A DNA stretch of 64,000 nucleotides from NCBI GenBank assembly GCA_019787685.1, contig JAHNUO010000024.1:404600-468599 (forward strand), read 5' to 3'. The DNA is from Chiua virens (taxonomy: Eukaryota; Basidiomycota; Agaricomycetes; Boletales; Boletaceae). Of this stretch, positions 33,324 to 46,008 are shown one piece after another (position 1 is the first letter of the stretch; each line of letters begins with the position of its first letter). Made by a program: the position numbers and the translations under genes. A model generated the notes under the pieces. It made no database searches. It saw only the letters and a list, made by a program, of their open reading frames with translations, and had not been told where the DNA came from.

Positions 33324-35220
33324 TTACACCAGGATCCTATCACCACCGTGCGTCGGAGAAGGGCCCTGCGCAAAACACCACTGCTTGACAAAGGCGTCAA
33401 GAAGTGAATTACTGTCGGTGACACCGTTTCCATCTGGTAATGTAAGAGCTACCGAGACAGACGAGAGGTCGACGTGTCGGTCGGGTAGCCCCTCGACCGG
33501 TGGCTTTGCAGGAGCTGACCAATCCCAATTCGCAACGTATCTAGAGGATCTGAACTCGTCGTCCTCATTTCCGTCTTCACTGGAGAGACCAGTGGACATC
33601 GCGACCTGTTCGTGTATGATCACGCGCGGTGCTATCGTAGGCGACACCGGAGGGGTGGAGAGGGTCGAGGAGACAGACGAGGGACTGTCTTCCTCAGATG
33701 GTGATCCCAGGATTTCCGAGGATAACGACTGTGGATTCGTAACTGGTGGTGACAAATTTGAAGAGAAGCTCTCCGAGGGGACTGAGACAGACAACTTGGC
33801 ATGCACTGCAGGGGGTACGTAATTGCATAGATTGAGTCTTCTGACCCCAGAGCACAGGAGCGTCGAACGTCCCTCAGTTTGGCGCACGGGCGGTGTTTCG
33901 CTGTTAGGATCGGACGATGCCATTGTACCCAACGCATGCTCCCTGCACGTCATGGGAGATGGAGGTTGGGTGTGCCTTGACGTGATCAGTGCTGACTCGG
34001 GCGCATAAGTATGGGTTTGTGGACGAGGTGAACAGGGAACATGCATACTAACCAGAGAAAGATTCACAGCGGGGCCTGCCTCGGGGAGACAGGCAAGCCG
34101 ACTCAGAGGCAGCAAGTTTGAATTCGACACAATAATTAGTGCCGTTGTTGTTGTCCCACCATTCACCACCTGGGCCGTACTGAGCGGAACCAGGTTCCGG
34201 GTAAGTCGAGTTGACCCGATAGCGGGTGGCCAGCCACAGGGTGCGACTACTCAGTGGGTAGGCATAGGCCTCAAGATGTATGATAAAGGCGAATCGATCC
34301 CAACCCCTCCCCCTCCGAAGAGCAGAATCGTTCCAGGTTGAATCGGAGGCCATGGAACAAATGTGAGACGGCAAATGAGAGAGGGACTCGACATAGTGGG
34401 CACTGACCTCGCTGACCGTTTCCCAGTCATCGAGGGTAAAGCGGACAGAAACCTGTTTTTCGAATGCCAGATTTCGAACAAGGATGAATCCTGTGAGGAA
34501 GGGTTTCGTGGCAGTATTTGGGGATGACGATGGTGCTAAACCGAGGGATTCGAGGAGTAGATTTACATGAGGGGAGAATTTGGAAGGGATAGGGGATGAC
34601 TTTGTGGAGTCGATTTCATAGAGGTTATAGGATGGGAATGAAAAGCGCCCGAGGACTGGATCGTACACATCTGTTTCAGTCCCGTCACCATTGCTGTTGG
34701 GTGGATTATTGAGTGCATCTGGTGAAGCGGAGCGATTATAAATACGGACGGTCGTAAGACCATCATCCTTTTCGGGGAAGTGGACAGTTTTTGGAGTGGA
34801 AATTGGAGTGGATGGTTCTGAATTAACACGGGAATGCTTATGATTATGATTACGCTGAGGTGGCATTGACATGGAGCGAGAAGATTTGAGGGAAGACTTG
34901 AGAGGCTTTCCGTTTGAGAGGAGAACGGGAGTAGTCACCCCTTTTGGAAGCTGCGGAGGAGCACTGGGACGGGGAGGAAATGCACAGGAGCGAGGAGACT
35001 GGGCCAGGGACTGAGGAGAGGGAGAGCGAAAAAGAGGTACAGTGGGTAGTTGAGGACGTTCGTCGAGGGAAGTGTTATCGTTGTCATTGTCCTGAAGGAA
35101 GTGGAAAACGGAAGACATTCGTGATTGATTGTCATGATGTATTCTCTTTGGGAGAACGCCCAGAGAGTGGAACATTCCAGGACCGCGCTCGTCAGAGAAA
35201 GTGCATCGCACGACGGACAT
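33324..35220 (-). CDS. CBM21 glycogen-targeting PP1 regulatory subunit, copy B
   Basis: Paralogue of the gene at 23953-25899 with the same intron position and phase: exons 35220-34053 and 33991-33324 around a 61 nt intron, 611 aa. KTVHF is the PP1-docking RVxF site. The CBM21 domain runs from ILVRNLAFEKQVSVRFTLDD to WWDNNNGTNY. The C-terminal NLCNYVPP, YVANWDWSAPAKP and AFVKQWCFAQGPSP blocks are kept. The acidic run near the N-terminus is reduced to DNDNDN. Both copies are open, in the same orientation and about 9.4 kb apart, so a tandem duplication is likely. Confidence 0.85.
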
Positions 35221-35384
35221 CTGTTGGCGACGTCAGCAACGAAGTGGCAAACATAGCAAGAGATACGGACTACTAGTAGAGAAGGAGTCCTTGCGAGTTA
35301 ACAGTCAAGAGGGTTGAACGTTAACGTTCGAACGCTGAGGTCTGTGGCTTTGAGGACCGGGGCAGTGAACCATGACTAGTTGAC

Positions 35385-35510
35385 TGCACATAAATATGCG
35401 TAAAACAGCCTCTCGTCCGACTCGCCCGAGTCCGAGATCTCGATCATACACGAATATTCCTTATATGGAAAACCCCCACAATGGACTCATCCAGACCTAA
35501 GCTTTAATGT
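35385..35510 (-). promoter_or_regulatory. Conserved promoter block, copy B
   Basis: Carries GAGATCTCGATC, AATATTCCTTATATGGAAA and TGGACTCATCCAGA in the order seen at 25985-26115. Here the core 35459-35468 is CCTTATATGG, a perfect CArG consensus, but on the minus strand it also gives CATATAAGG, a TATA-like element. Confidence 0.6.
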
Positions 35511-35519
35511 TATTATTCT

Positions 35520-38500
35520 CTGATAGCCACACTTCCGAGTCCTACCGGCCATTCGCGGGTCGCCCCTCGAGCCTCGTATCTGGCCACTGTCTGGATCATC
35601 CTTGATCCCAACTGGACTCAACGTCACCCCGCCGTTATCACATCGCATCCTTGCTTCTTCCTGCCCTTCTCATCTTCTACAATTGAAAATGACCCTTTTG
35701 TTCTCACGATACTGTCGTTCGTCATTTCCTACAGGTATTGTCGTCTCTGTTCTGAATATCCTTCATTTACCTTCAGGTTGTCAGGTACAATTCCCTTCGT
35801 CTCAGACGCTGGGATGTCTCATATCCAGGATCCTCCCACTGTCATGTCCGCCCTGCCATCATCATCTCAATTCCTGATGCGCAACGCCTTGCCGCGTCTG
35901 TAATACAAATTGTGCCACCCCGAGGTTCGCTCTCGCATCTCCAAGTTACAGGTGGAATGATCCATATAATCTTCGCACATACTCCGGACACCCTTCTCAG
36001 CGCGTGAAGGGGGCCCCCTCCACATCCATGGAAAGCACTCACGGTCCGATCCCTCCGTGTGCGTACGATCCTATCCGACATTAATATCGATACCGCAACA
36101 AACTCATCTGTGAGTCACTCCTTCCAAGGATCCCAGCTCAATGTAAGATGTGCATAGGACGTGTATATCATGATACAATCACATACATCCATTGTTATCC
36201 GCACTCAGTTGCCTCAAGTCATTATCATCATGAGACGCGATGGCATTTCGGAGATGAATGTGGATAGCATAGATAAGATCACGAACTTCTGTTGTGGTCT
36301 AGAACGCAAACGGGGTTTGACGGTCAGTGTGCGTATGGACTGCTGCCACTGAGAGACGGAGGAATGGCACGACATCATTATGAAGATCATGAGGCCAGTT
36401 ACATGATATCGGGGTCTGTCATGTTGTTGCACTATCAGACGGAGGAAGTGGTTGTTTGGGCCAAGTCGAACCCGTCATACCAACTTGAGTGCAATTCGTT
36501 TCCGCGTGCATCTATCTATATGGGCGTCATGGTGGTCGCCTCACTGGAGTGGAATGAATGAGGTGGATGGAATGTGCGTTCTTTTCGATTTCTTCTGGAG
36601 ACTTCCTCATTCAGAACCAACACGTTTGCTACCCTAGTCTCGTCGCGGCCACGTCGATCGCGATCAAATCTGCACGTTCAAAGGATTTGCGGTGGAGCAA
36701 GGATTCTGTCTCTTTTCATTGCAAGTCACATCTGCCAGCACCGAAGCCTGAGATCGTGACCAGAAACAATCGGCCGAGCTGCATGGCACACACTTTCTGA
36801 GTCTGCAAGCGAGAAACTTGAATACAATCATTTTCCAGCTCGTGGGTGACAATCTTGGCAACTAGCAGTTTACCAAGAGCTTCAGAAAACGTGTTTTTGC
36901 TTATGGAATGTTGACTCACATTGACAGAAAAGAACAGATTGTTCTCCGTTCATTGTCCAGCCAACGCGGACCTAAAACATTTATTAAGTAAATCAGTTCG
37001 AGGGTCAAATTTGGGGGGTTCCGTGTCCTTCGTATCGTACGATAAGCCTACATGCGAAAAACGAGGCCCGACAACATCGCACCTTGTTAATTCATTCGAC
37101 TCCCGAGTCCTTCCCCTTGGACCCGATCGACCCCGATCTTCAATCATCGCCATCAACCCCGGGTCACGGTGACCACAGCCTAATCACCCTGTGCATCCCG
37201 GCCTTGATCAAAACATCCAATGTACCAGAGACTACTGTGGCTAACACAGGCGGGAGCAACCACGCCCATCGTGTTTACGAGTCTCATACGCGTTGATCAC
37301 TTTGGCTCGTCATCGAAAGACGAATGATATCGATATCTTATGCATGTCTGTTACGAAACCCTCAACTCTCGAACCCGCCGGTTCGACGTCGACGCGGAGT
37401 TACTTACAAAGCATGCGTGGAATGAGAGAAAGGGAATGGTGGGCCAGCATCCTCTCCCGTCATGCAAGTATGGCGTATAACGGTTCCACGTTCGAACCGA
37501 GTAAACCCGTAACTTGATTGTCCGACCCGAGGACGCCCGCGCAGAGTCTGTTTATGCCAGTGCGTACAAATAGAGTCCCACAAGACGGCAATAAGGCACG
37601 CCAAAGATGGGCAACCGTGACTGTCGTGTCATGAAAATATGCGCCTATCAAACCCCGTAAGAGTGAATAGATGCGGCGTTCCTCCGCAGCCCATTCGAAG
37701 GAACAAGAACGGACGACAAACCTACTGCATGTGAGGGAAGAAAGTAAAAACGACGCGGCACGGCTGCCACTAGATCAAGGCAACGATTTCGACCTAAATT
37801 GGAAATCCCGCTGAAAAGTTGAACCGCTCTGGCCGGCGAACATGAATATTTGCGGCTCTATAGAACTAGAGAGGAAGAAACAGGCGCAGATGACCAATGT
37901 CCGAATATTTTGTCACGAGTCGTGGACAATTTGGGTGCTTGCTTGGTGATCATATGACGCCGCAGTTGATTGTATACAACACATGCGCAATGTCATGCTT
38001 CGTGCATCTACAAATCTTCCACCTCCGAGGTTCGCAATTGCCATGGCTCGTATCAATGCCAAGTAATACATAATCGAATTGAACGATACCCCAGCTTTCG
38101 GATCGCCTTGCATGGTTTCAAATTAATTCATACGTGCACAGGCTTCCAGACTTTCGAGCTCGCTAGTCCTAAATGTATTCTTACGCATTGATATTCAGAC
38201 ATATGCATGATCAATTGATTCCCTCAAAATTAGCTATGTACTGTATCAGCTGTCTCAGAGCAGGTTGGTTCACACACAGTGTGGCATATTCGAGAACCTC
38301 CTCCTTCGGCAGGCACGCTCTCTTGGCAACCCGACAGTCTGGCTCCCGCTCAGCATCCCAGCGGTGAGGGTTCTCGACGTCCACAAGGGAGCCGCAGACG
38401 GACTACTCTCTGTGTATGTGCACGATCCTATCGGACACTGAGTACTGATGCCCAAAACAAATGCGCCTAAGTACGATACACCGGCATTGTCCGGACCAGA

Positions 38501-39780
38501 TAAGCCCAAGGCCTTTTATGCGCTAGTTATGCCCCTGCGAAGTGTCAAGTCTGACCCACGGACAGGCCATGCGCGCTATGATGGTCGTAAGGCTCATTTT
38601 ATTTGTTACCTGCGCTCAAGGTACCGTATGAGATACAATATCATGTTCTCTGGTGATCTCAAATGCGAGCGGCGGGGATGTGTGTATCTATGTTTGGATT
38701 GCTGCGGACCATGGCATTGTGGCAGATGCTGACTCCGAGTCGGAGACACTGGCACCGTGACTGGCAGAAGATGGAACAATAATATAATTTATCTCCGCAG
38801 ACATCCACTCGTGCAATGGGCGCGGTGACCTCAGGAGTCAGGATGAAATGGAGGATATTGCATGCCGCGGCGCAGCTGACCCGGGCACTGAAATGAATAT
38901 ATACATGTTCTTTGGTTTCCTCTTCCGGAAACTTCTTCGGTTTCAGTCACTAAAATCAACTTCTTGTTTTGAGCCAAACACCTGGTATCGTATTACCTCT
39001 CTGTGCACCAGCAAACACGGGTCTGATCGCGGCCCGTCGATCGCAGTTCAAGTTAGTCCCGATATGATCTGCACGGGTGAAGACCGTGAAGTTGGATCCT
39101 TGAAGGTGGATTGCTGACGAGGTGGCTCCTTACTGAACATGTGCTAGTATGGAAGTACAGCGCCTCCCAAGTAGATGGCGACTCGCGACTTTTATAATTT
39201 GTTTGTCGGTTCCAAATCGGGAGGGTAGTACATTAGCAGTCTAAATAAGTTATCTACCACCAATGCCCAGTCGTCTGGTCAGCAAGGACATAAAAGAACG
39301 TGAGATTCAGCTCTGGAATCTCAGATGGGAGGTGGTCCAGGTGGACAACATCTGCCTTGCGCTGGGCATTTCACGCTCATCACGGCCAATACCCTATCAT
39401 TATATCTAACTTGCTGAGAGTTGCTTGTGTAATCAATATCATTCATCATTGGAGATCTTACCGAGGTCTGAAAAGGAATTACACATATTATAAGATTGTT
39501 GCCATACTATGAGGATCGTTGACATCATTATCGCGGAATATACATATTGGCAAGGCATTGGCACATTTCCCGTACGCTACTGCCATTGTGGCAGTTGCTG
39601 ATAATATCTTTCCTAAAAATTTAGTGCTTTCAAAGTTTCTGCAATCATTGCAAGGAGTTGTGAGCCCTTGGCATCATGACCAACACCGTATCATTGTTTC
39701 TATTTAAATCTGGACATTCTTTCACAAATTGGTAGGTAATAACTTCGAATGTACCACAGAACTACATTCGTGTTTATAAT
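35520..39780. other. Unassigned DNA
   Basis: No gene is supported. An 89-codon plus frame at 36292-36561 is open but has no motif I know. The segment at 36177-36206 resembles 27786-27815. No other structure stood out. Confidence 0.35.
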
Positions 39781-39789
39781 AGCTATATT

Positions 39790-42700
39790 TCAAGCGTCGT
39801 GATCGCTGTCGTCATAGCCGTCACTCATACTACTCTCGTCACTATCAACATCTGATTCATTTTCTTCTTCTTCTTCTTTGTTGTTGTTGTTGTTGTCCTC
39901 CTCCTCCTCATTTTGAGATGTGTGCGCTGTCTGAGTATCTTCAATACCTGGGCCGTCGACATCTTCATCGTCAGCAGCTAATTGCTCGTCGACCAGGCCA
40001 TGGTTGTGTCGTACATGCATGGTGTCATGACCTACACCAATTGCCGCATAGCGGGTGAACATGTCTCTATCAGCAAAACTGATTCCTGTTAGCATGTAAG
40101 ACGTCGAAATATGTGAAATAAAGCCCACATATTTACATAATACCTTGCCCAATCATCAGACTCCCCAGGTAGTCTGGCTACTGACATGCTGCCCCGTAAG
40201 AATTGATCGGTACGACCATCTATGAATGCTGGAATGAGGTGACACCCACGGATCACCAGAGAGGGATCCAAAAACCCGAAAGCAGGGCTGTCTCCACCTT
40301 CAGGCACAAATCCAACCTTTGGAAGAGTACACTGCCGGAAACCCCCCTTATGGTCCGGATCAGTTCTGAGCCAACGGACCCACAGAACCTCCATCGTCTC
40401 CTTTGAACCACTAACACCTCCGGGAGAGTATGAAACGTCAATACTGAATGCTTTGAGTAGCTGGCAGTACCAGAAGGGGTGACAATTGGCTTCTTCTTCC
40501 CTCGATAGAGTCATGAGGAAAGAAGAACGGTCTGTCCGCAGGCAATCATGAGCTCTGCGGATATCATAGCTTGTGTAGTTGATGCGAACAATTCTTGATT
40601 CCACGATTTGGTCTGGGTTTAGAAAACGCAATTCATTTCGTTCCTCTGGGGTGAATACTCGCTCGTCACCGTCAAAGTCCAAGCGGAGTAGTCTGGACAA
40701 CAGGTGGTCCTTGAGACACGCGATGAAATTGGGCTGGAAGACATGTAAGCATATATGTGCATCAGCCAAAGTCGCTCACCTTGACGGCCGGGTCGTCAAT
40801 ATGGTTGAGAAGGAACCGAGACAGATTAAGAACGTTGTCCTTTCGAGCTTGGCTTGCCATCGAGTGATGCAGCATCGGCGAAGAGTCAACATCATCTGCA
40901 ACTTGGTCCTGCTCGTGCTGTTGCCTCAGGAGAGTGCGGCGACGCTCTTGCCTCGCAAATTGATCTTCGACGTTCTTCTTGTTCGAAAGTCCATACATCC
41001 TCTTGATTTGACGGTGCGCCAGCTCTCCCTGAAGGTAACCGTACGTCAGAATGCAGTAAAAGAAATGAAATTTTAGGTATAAAAAAAAGTTTCAGACTTA
41101 CAACTTGGGTTGAGAACGAGTCAGTCGTCCCGAACGTCTTGATCATTGAGACGTAATCACCCAGAGCATGGAACTTGTATGTGTTGAGATTGAACATTTT
41201 TGGGAGTGAGCCCGCCGAGCGTACTTCTTTCTTTCGACGTCCAGCCTTGACATCAGCTAATTCCCTCCTCTGCCGTTGTGCAGCTTCCGCAGGTAATTCG
41301 TGAGTGATGAAGGCGGCGCAGGTGACTCGTTGAAACTGGCGAAGCTGATCACAAAGGGTCCGTAACGACTGCTGAAGGAGTATGAGCGAATCGTCCGTGT
41401 GAATTCGAAGCTTGGCTAGTGCGTGCCATTCGGAGAGTCGGAATAAGAGGCGCTGAATGTTTGAGTCGTGCGCAGGAGGAAAAAGTCCTTCAAATACGGG
41501 GATGGAACACTGTAGTAAAGCCCCTTAATCACTACGAACTGAGACGAAACATGCAAAGACCCTACCTGTAATACGTGCTCAAAGAACCATGCCAGTCACT
41601 GGCTTGTGTTCGCTACATCTGGAGGGAAACGGCGGATTCCATTCAATCCAAAGGATGATATTTGCGTGAATCTATCAGACCACTTTTCAGTAACCACATT
41701 GTTGGAAGAATGTCAAACGCACCGTTCATTAAGTATGTCGATCTTACGTGGATCAACAGCATAAATCAATCGGAGAAGATGCTTGAGAACCGACTTGAGA
41801 ATGCCAAGCTCGAATTCGTGGAGTAAATCTACAACAAGAATCGGGTACAATTTGAATCCAAAGGGAGAGAGTCGCTCGCAAAAAGAATTCTGGGAGGGGT
41901 AGTTAGCTGGCTCCCGAAAAGTTAAATATGATTCTTACCAAAGTCGGAACCAGTGACTGGTCCTTGAGAAGAGTTTCCACAGCTGTACCCTTCAACGGCC
42001 GGCCAAGGACATAAATTTTCCGTCGCGCAAGTTCGATCTTATGCGCCAAGTATGTTCTTGCTTGAGAAAATCTTGCAGCGATGTCTCTGAGAAATCCGGT
42101 GCAATGGAACATGGATTTTGGGATGAGGCAACGAGGACAAGGGCAATAACCTTTGTCCCGGATGGTAGCAAGGAGAACTCTTCCAAACAATCAGTCGTAA
42201 ATTTGCACCAGGATACGCACGCAATTCACTCACTTTTCTGGATAGTCGGCTGAGTAAGTAAATATCCTGGGGTATACCCTCCTGGTGATGCCGTCGAAGC
42301 ATTTCACGACGATTCCATTCTTGTAAGCCTCAATAAAATCATCGTCGAGCAATAATGTCCAGATCGCATGAATGAGTTCTCGCTTGCAATGAACGAGAAG
42401 GTCGTGGTTGTGTTTCTTGCCAGACACCGAGGACAAAAATTTTTTGATGGACTCTGGAAGCTGAGGGTTTGGGTGAGACTTCAAGAGCAGCGCAAGAAAG
42501 AAGAAAATCAACCTACAGAAGGGATAAACGCAATCGGATGACAGCACCCCGACTCAGGATTGGACCGAATGTATTTGGAGAGATTTCCAAAAAAAAGATA
42601 GATGGGCCATGCAGACGCATGCCCAAACTGTGCGAGCCGAGTCGAATCCGACCAGAACATGAGACCGGAAACTACTCTTTCCAACTTGCAGCCGTCGTCT

Positions 42701-43968
42701 CTTCTCTGCTTCATCACTTCGTCATGGGCTTGGTTCCAGGCGTCCGAGGTGTACAGTTCATCATAAACGCGTTGGTGGCAACCGGTGACCGGGGATTTCC
42801 AAATCCTTTTGAAAGGGGTGAGATGGAAATTCTTCGATGATGCCTCTGCAAATACTGCTCGCACGACATCTAGGATTGGCCTGTAGCGAAGACCGCCCAC
42901 CGAGAACGTCAACCCATTGCCCTCCACCTTCTTTTCCCTTGTAGGTACTGATATGTCGACCGATGCACGTTTCCATCTGTCGATCCCGAATATGTCTTCT
43001 GGTGGTATCTCCTTCTCAGCAGCGTCAAACCGAGATGTCTCTCTAGAAGCATCAAATCTCGACAGATCCTGGATGTCGAAGTCGGGGGCTTGGAGGACCT
43101 CGTGAACCAGTCGTGTGAGTTCTGAATCGGATTTATGACTACTACCAGTATTTTTCCAGTTCATGATTCGCCAGATAGACATGTTTGCCCATGGCCAGGG
43201 CGGGGAGTAGTTTCCATTGACTGAGCTAGGGAGAATGTCCTGGCTAGGCTGAGACAATTCATCCATGGAAACGAATGAGTCGGGATCGTGCGACGGGTGA
43301 TGGCGATATGCACGAGCGATACCGAAGTTATTGAACCATGTAGTGAAGGAATCCCAAACGTGCAGAAAGACACGAGGGATAATCGAAGTGGTTGCGGGGG
43401 TAGGGTGGGGATCAACTGCTGGTAACGGTGGCTCAGGGAGCAAGTCTCGATACCTTGCAGGTACCCGTCGATTACGAGGGGGAAGGGGCTGCGATTCAGT
43501 GCCTGTGATGTCAGGGGCATCGGGTATTTGTTGCGAGGAAGGTTCAGTCGTAGCCTGCGAGGGTGCTGGGACTTCTTGAGTATGGGACTGTGGTCTCTGC
43601 TGACTCGAAATACTGGGTCAGGGTGAGAAAAGCACGAAAATGGTCAAAACCTTACCTCAGTAACGTCTGAAACCGTGATCAACGCCGAAGGATTCGAGGA
43701 CCCTGGAAGATTTACTTGCCTACCGCCCTGGAATCCATCTGAGTGGTACGAATTCAAAGAATCCAATAGAAAGCCGTACCTCATCAGCGTCAAGTCTGAC
43801 CTGCTTGTTGGGAGGCTCCTCCGTCAATAGAAAGGTTGAGTTGGCGCGTGCGAGTCGCTCAGCCTGCACAGGCCCGAAAATGTCGCATGTAGCTCGATGC
43901 TGCGTCAGGCCTCTCCGGGATAAGAAGGTGCGAGCGCAATTGGGGTGGCACCTGAAAGCAGAGGCCAT
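39790..43968 (-). pseudogene. Plavaka-type transposase, multi-exon, with premature stop
   Basis: DNA transposase gene of the basidiomycete Plavaka group. The start (43968) opens with a C2H2-like finger, CHPNCARTFLSRRGLTQHRATC. The conserved parts follow in order: PARYRDLLPEPPLP, NMSIWRIMNWKNTG, YPRIFTYSADYPEKVLLATI, CPCPRCLIP, VVDLLHEFELGILKSVLKHL, CSIPVFEGLFPP, LNTYKFHALGDYVSMIKTFG and YYVNIFADRDMFTRY. They are spread over about 10 exons with introns near 43.7, 43.6, 42.5, 42.2, 41.9, 41.7, 41.5, 41.1, 40.75 and 40.1 kb. The tail is acidic, with Glu and Asn runs. A TGA at 41596-41598 replaces the Trp expected in QWLAWFFEHVLQ, so the copy is probably inactive unless splicing skips it. I could not locate terminal inverted repeats. 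Confidence 0.78.
39861..39911. repeat. Trinucleotide runs in transposase tail
   Basis: TTC, TTG and CTC triplet runs encode Glu and Asn stretches on the minus strand near the end of the Plavaka-type frame. Confidence 0.7.
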
Positions 43969-43969
43969 C

Positions 43970-45055
43970 TTGACACAACGGAAGTTGTGATACGGAAGCG
44001 CGAGATAGTGGGAAGCTTGAGATTTTGATGTTAGAGGCTGGGAGTGTTCGAGTTTTGAGCGGCAGAGACCTAGTTGCTTCAATCTCAGAATTTGAAAAGA
44101 ACAAGAGAAAACGTTGAGAAAACGAGGCAATGATGTCTGTGAAAGGATTGAGAACATGTTGCAATCAAACGAGCAACCACTCACCGCATGTCCTGATGTC
44201 ATAGTGATGTCACCGAAAACGCTGAAAGCACGTTGGAATCGAAGCACTCGACGTTCCGGCACAATCCAAGCTGAGAGTCGACATAACGGGTGAATGGATG
44301 CCAATGGGAGAAATGAGGCTAAAATAACGCTCAGAGTCACGCCGATCTGATGAAGGATGAAGAGGACGATGAAGGAAAGCACGCACCTGGGAGGGGACGA
44401 AAGTCTGACAACGATTCGGAGGTCCAGGAGAGGGATTCCGAGTCCTTAAACTGAACCTAGACGAAAGCGCTTCAAAAGGTCTTTAACCCCACTGTCGCTT
44501 GATTCGAGGCGACGGGGCGACCTATGGACACAAAGTCCAAAAGCGTTCTCTGTGCGACGCAAAGTCAACACGAGAGATTTCGAGCGGCGCAAAGCCAACT
44601 CTGAGAAACAAGAAAATTCGGGCCGGGTCTTGAGGCAGAAGGATTCAGACGAGGAGAAAGCTTGAGTGATTGATCAATGTCGACGAGGCGGGACGAAGGT
44701 GGGCGGCAGTGTCAACGTCCGTCTGGGATGCATGATGCATGATGGCTAGGTCCAAGATGAATCGATGTCATTGACAAATACGCGTCGCGTATCTGTCTAC
44801 GTTTCATAATCTAATTGTAATTATTTGTTTTTGTCGTCACGTGGTGTCAATAAGCAGACATTCAAAGTTACACTACATTAATTTAATGGCGTAGGGCTGA
44901 AATCCCAGGGTTAACCGCACAATGTCGCAAGTGAAAACGGATTGCATAAATTGAGGGGAAAGCTACATTATAATCATACATCATACTGTTAAAAATTATA
45001 CATCATGATAGTCGAAGGGAAACCGGTGGGGAAGGAGAGGGGGACGACCAAAGTA
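43970..45055. other. Flank upstream of the transposase
   Basis: No gene recognised. The distal part (44760-45055) is AT-rich. The outer end of the Plavaka-type element should fall in this stretch, but I see no clear inverted repeat. Confidence 0.35.
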
Positions 45056-45056
45056 A

Positions 45057-45940
45057 TCATAAAACGTCTGGATGTAAAAAAAAACACGCCCGCGACATGA
45101 CCTCGTATACTTCTACATATTTCGATCCCGGTATCAAATTGGTGTTCGAAAAAGAAGGGTGAGCATCCGGCCAGGTGGAGAGAAGTAGACAGAATGCGTT
45201 GAGGACCTGCTCGTTGTCAGAGAAACTGTCCGTGAATCCATGATTGCTAGCTTTGGATGGCAGAGGCTCTGACCAAAGCATGAGCCCAGAGCTGCCCGGG
45301 AAAATACCGCAGATGAAGCTCAGTCGTTCGGAACGATGTTCAGCCCAGAGGCGAGGATTAAGAGCTTGGTCGAGAGCACAAAGCTCGTATCGCCAGCCAG
45401 TCTCGTACAACTCCCATAAAATAGCTTTGATGAGACGGGTCGGGGGGTTGGTCAGCGAGGTGATTGGAATTAATTTGCCCCGCCATTCCACCTGTTCCTT
45501 GGGTGCAAGATTCGATCCTTGCGATGTCAGGGCAGCGAATTCTTCCCCAAACGCTTCCAGCACGGCCAGCTTACTAGATTTGCTGCTCGTGGCTGCGCCT
45601 TCCATGTCCTCCTTGAAGGGCACGCCATTGAGAATCTCCCTCCACTGTTGGGGAGATGGGAAGCGGGCGGGGGGGCTGTGATCGAGCCGACTAATCCACA
45701 GCGCGCGAATTGCAAGCCAGTTCGTCATGAAGCGTTGGCGACGTTCGGGGGACGGTGACGAGATAAGCAGAGGTGGTTCGGGGACACGATACCCCTGATC
45801 CACCAAACCTTTCTTCACCCTGGACGGGTCTTTGTCGATGTGTTTCAACGCGTCGACCCAAACCTGGAAGGCTAGCGGCATCTCGGGCACCTGCAGCTCT
45901 ACCCACTTGTTGCGACCTGCGGAAATTGCTTCACAGCAGG
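45057..45940 (-). pseudogene. Basidiomycete protein of unknown function, 5' truncated
   Basis: A long open frame of about 290 residues, from RNKWVELQVPEMPLAFQVW to a stop at 45057. It contains a Trp-rich middle (WELYETGWRYELCALDQAL) of a kind I associate with unnamed basidiomycete proteins. I recognise no domain and propose no function. Its 5' side runs into the recombinase-helicase element near 45.95 kb. Past about 45930 the frame continues but no longer looks like the same protein. It may be complete with a missed small first exon, or cut by that element. Confidence 0.5.
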
Positions 45941-46008
45941 TTAGCCCACGCCGTATCGATAATGTCGGTAGACATTGACATGACCTACCTGACTGGGGTC
46001 CAGGTCGA

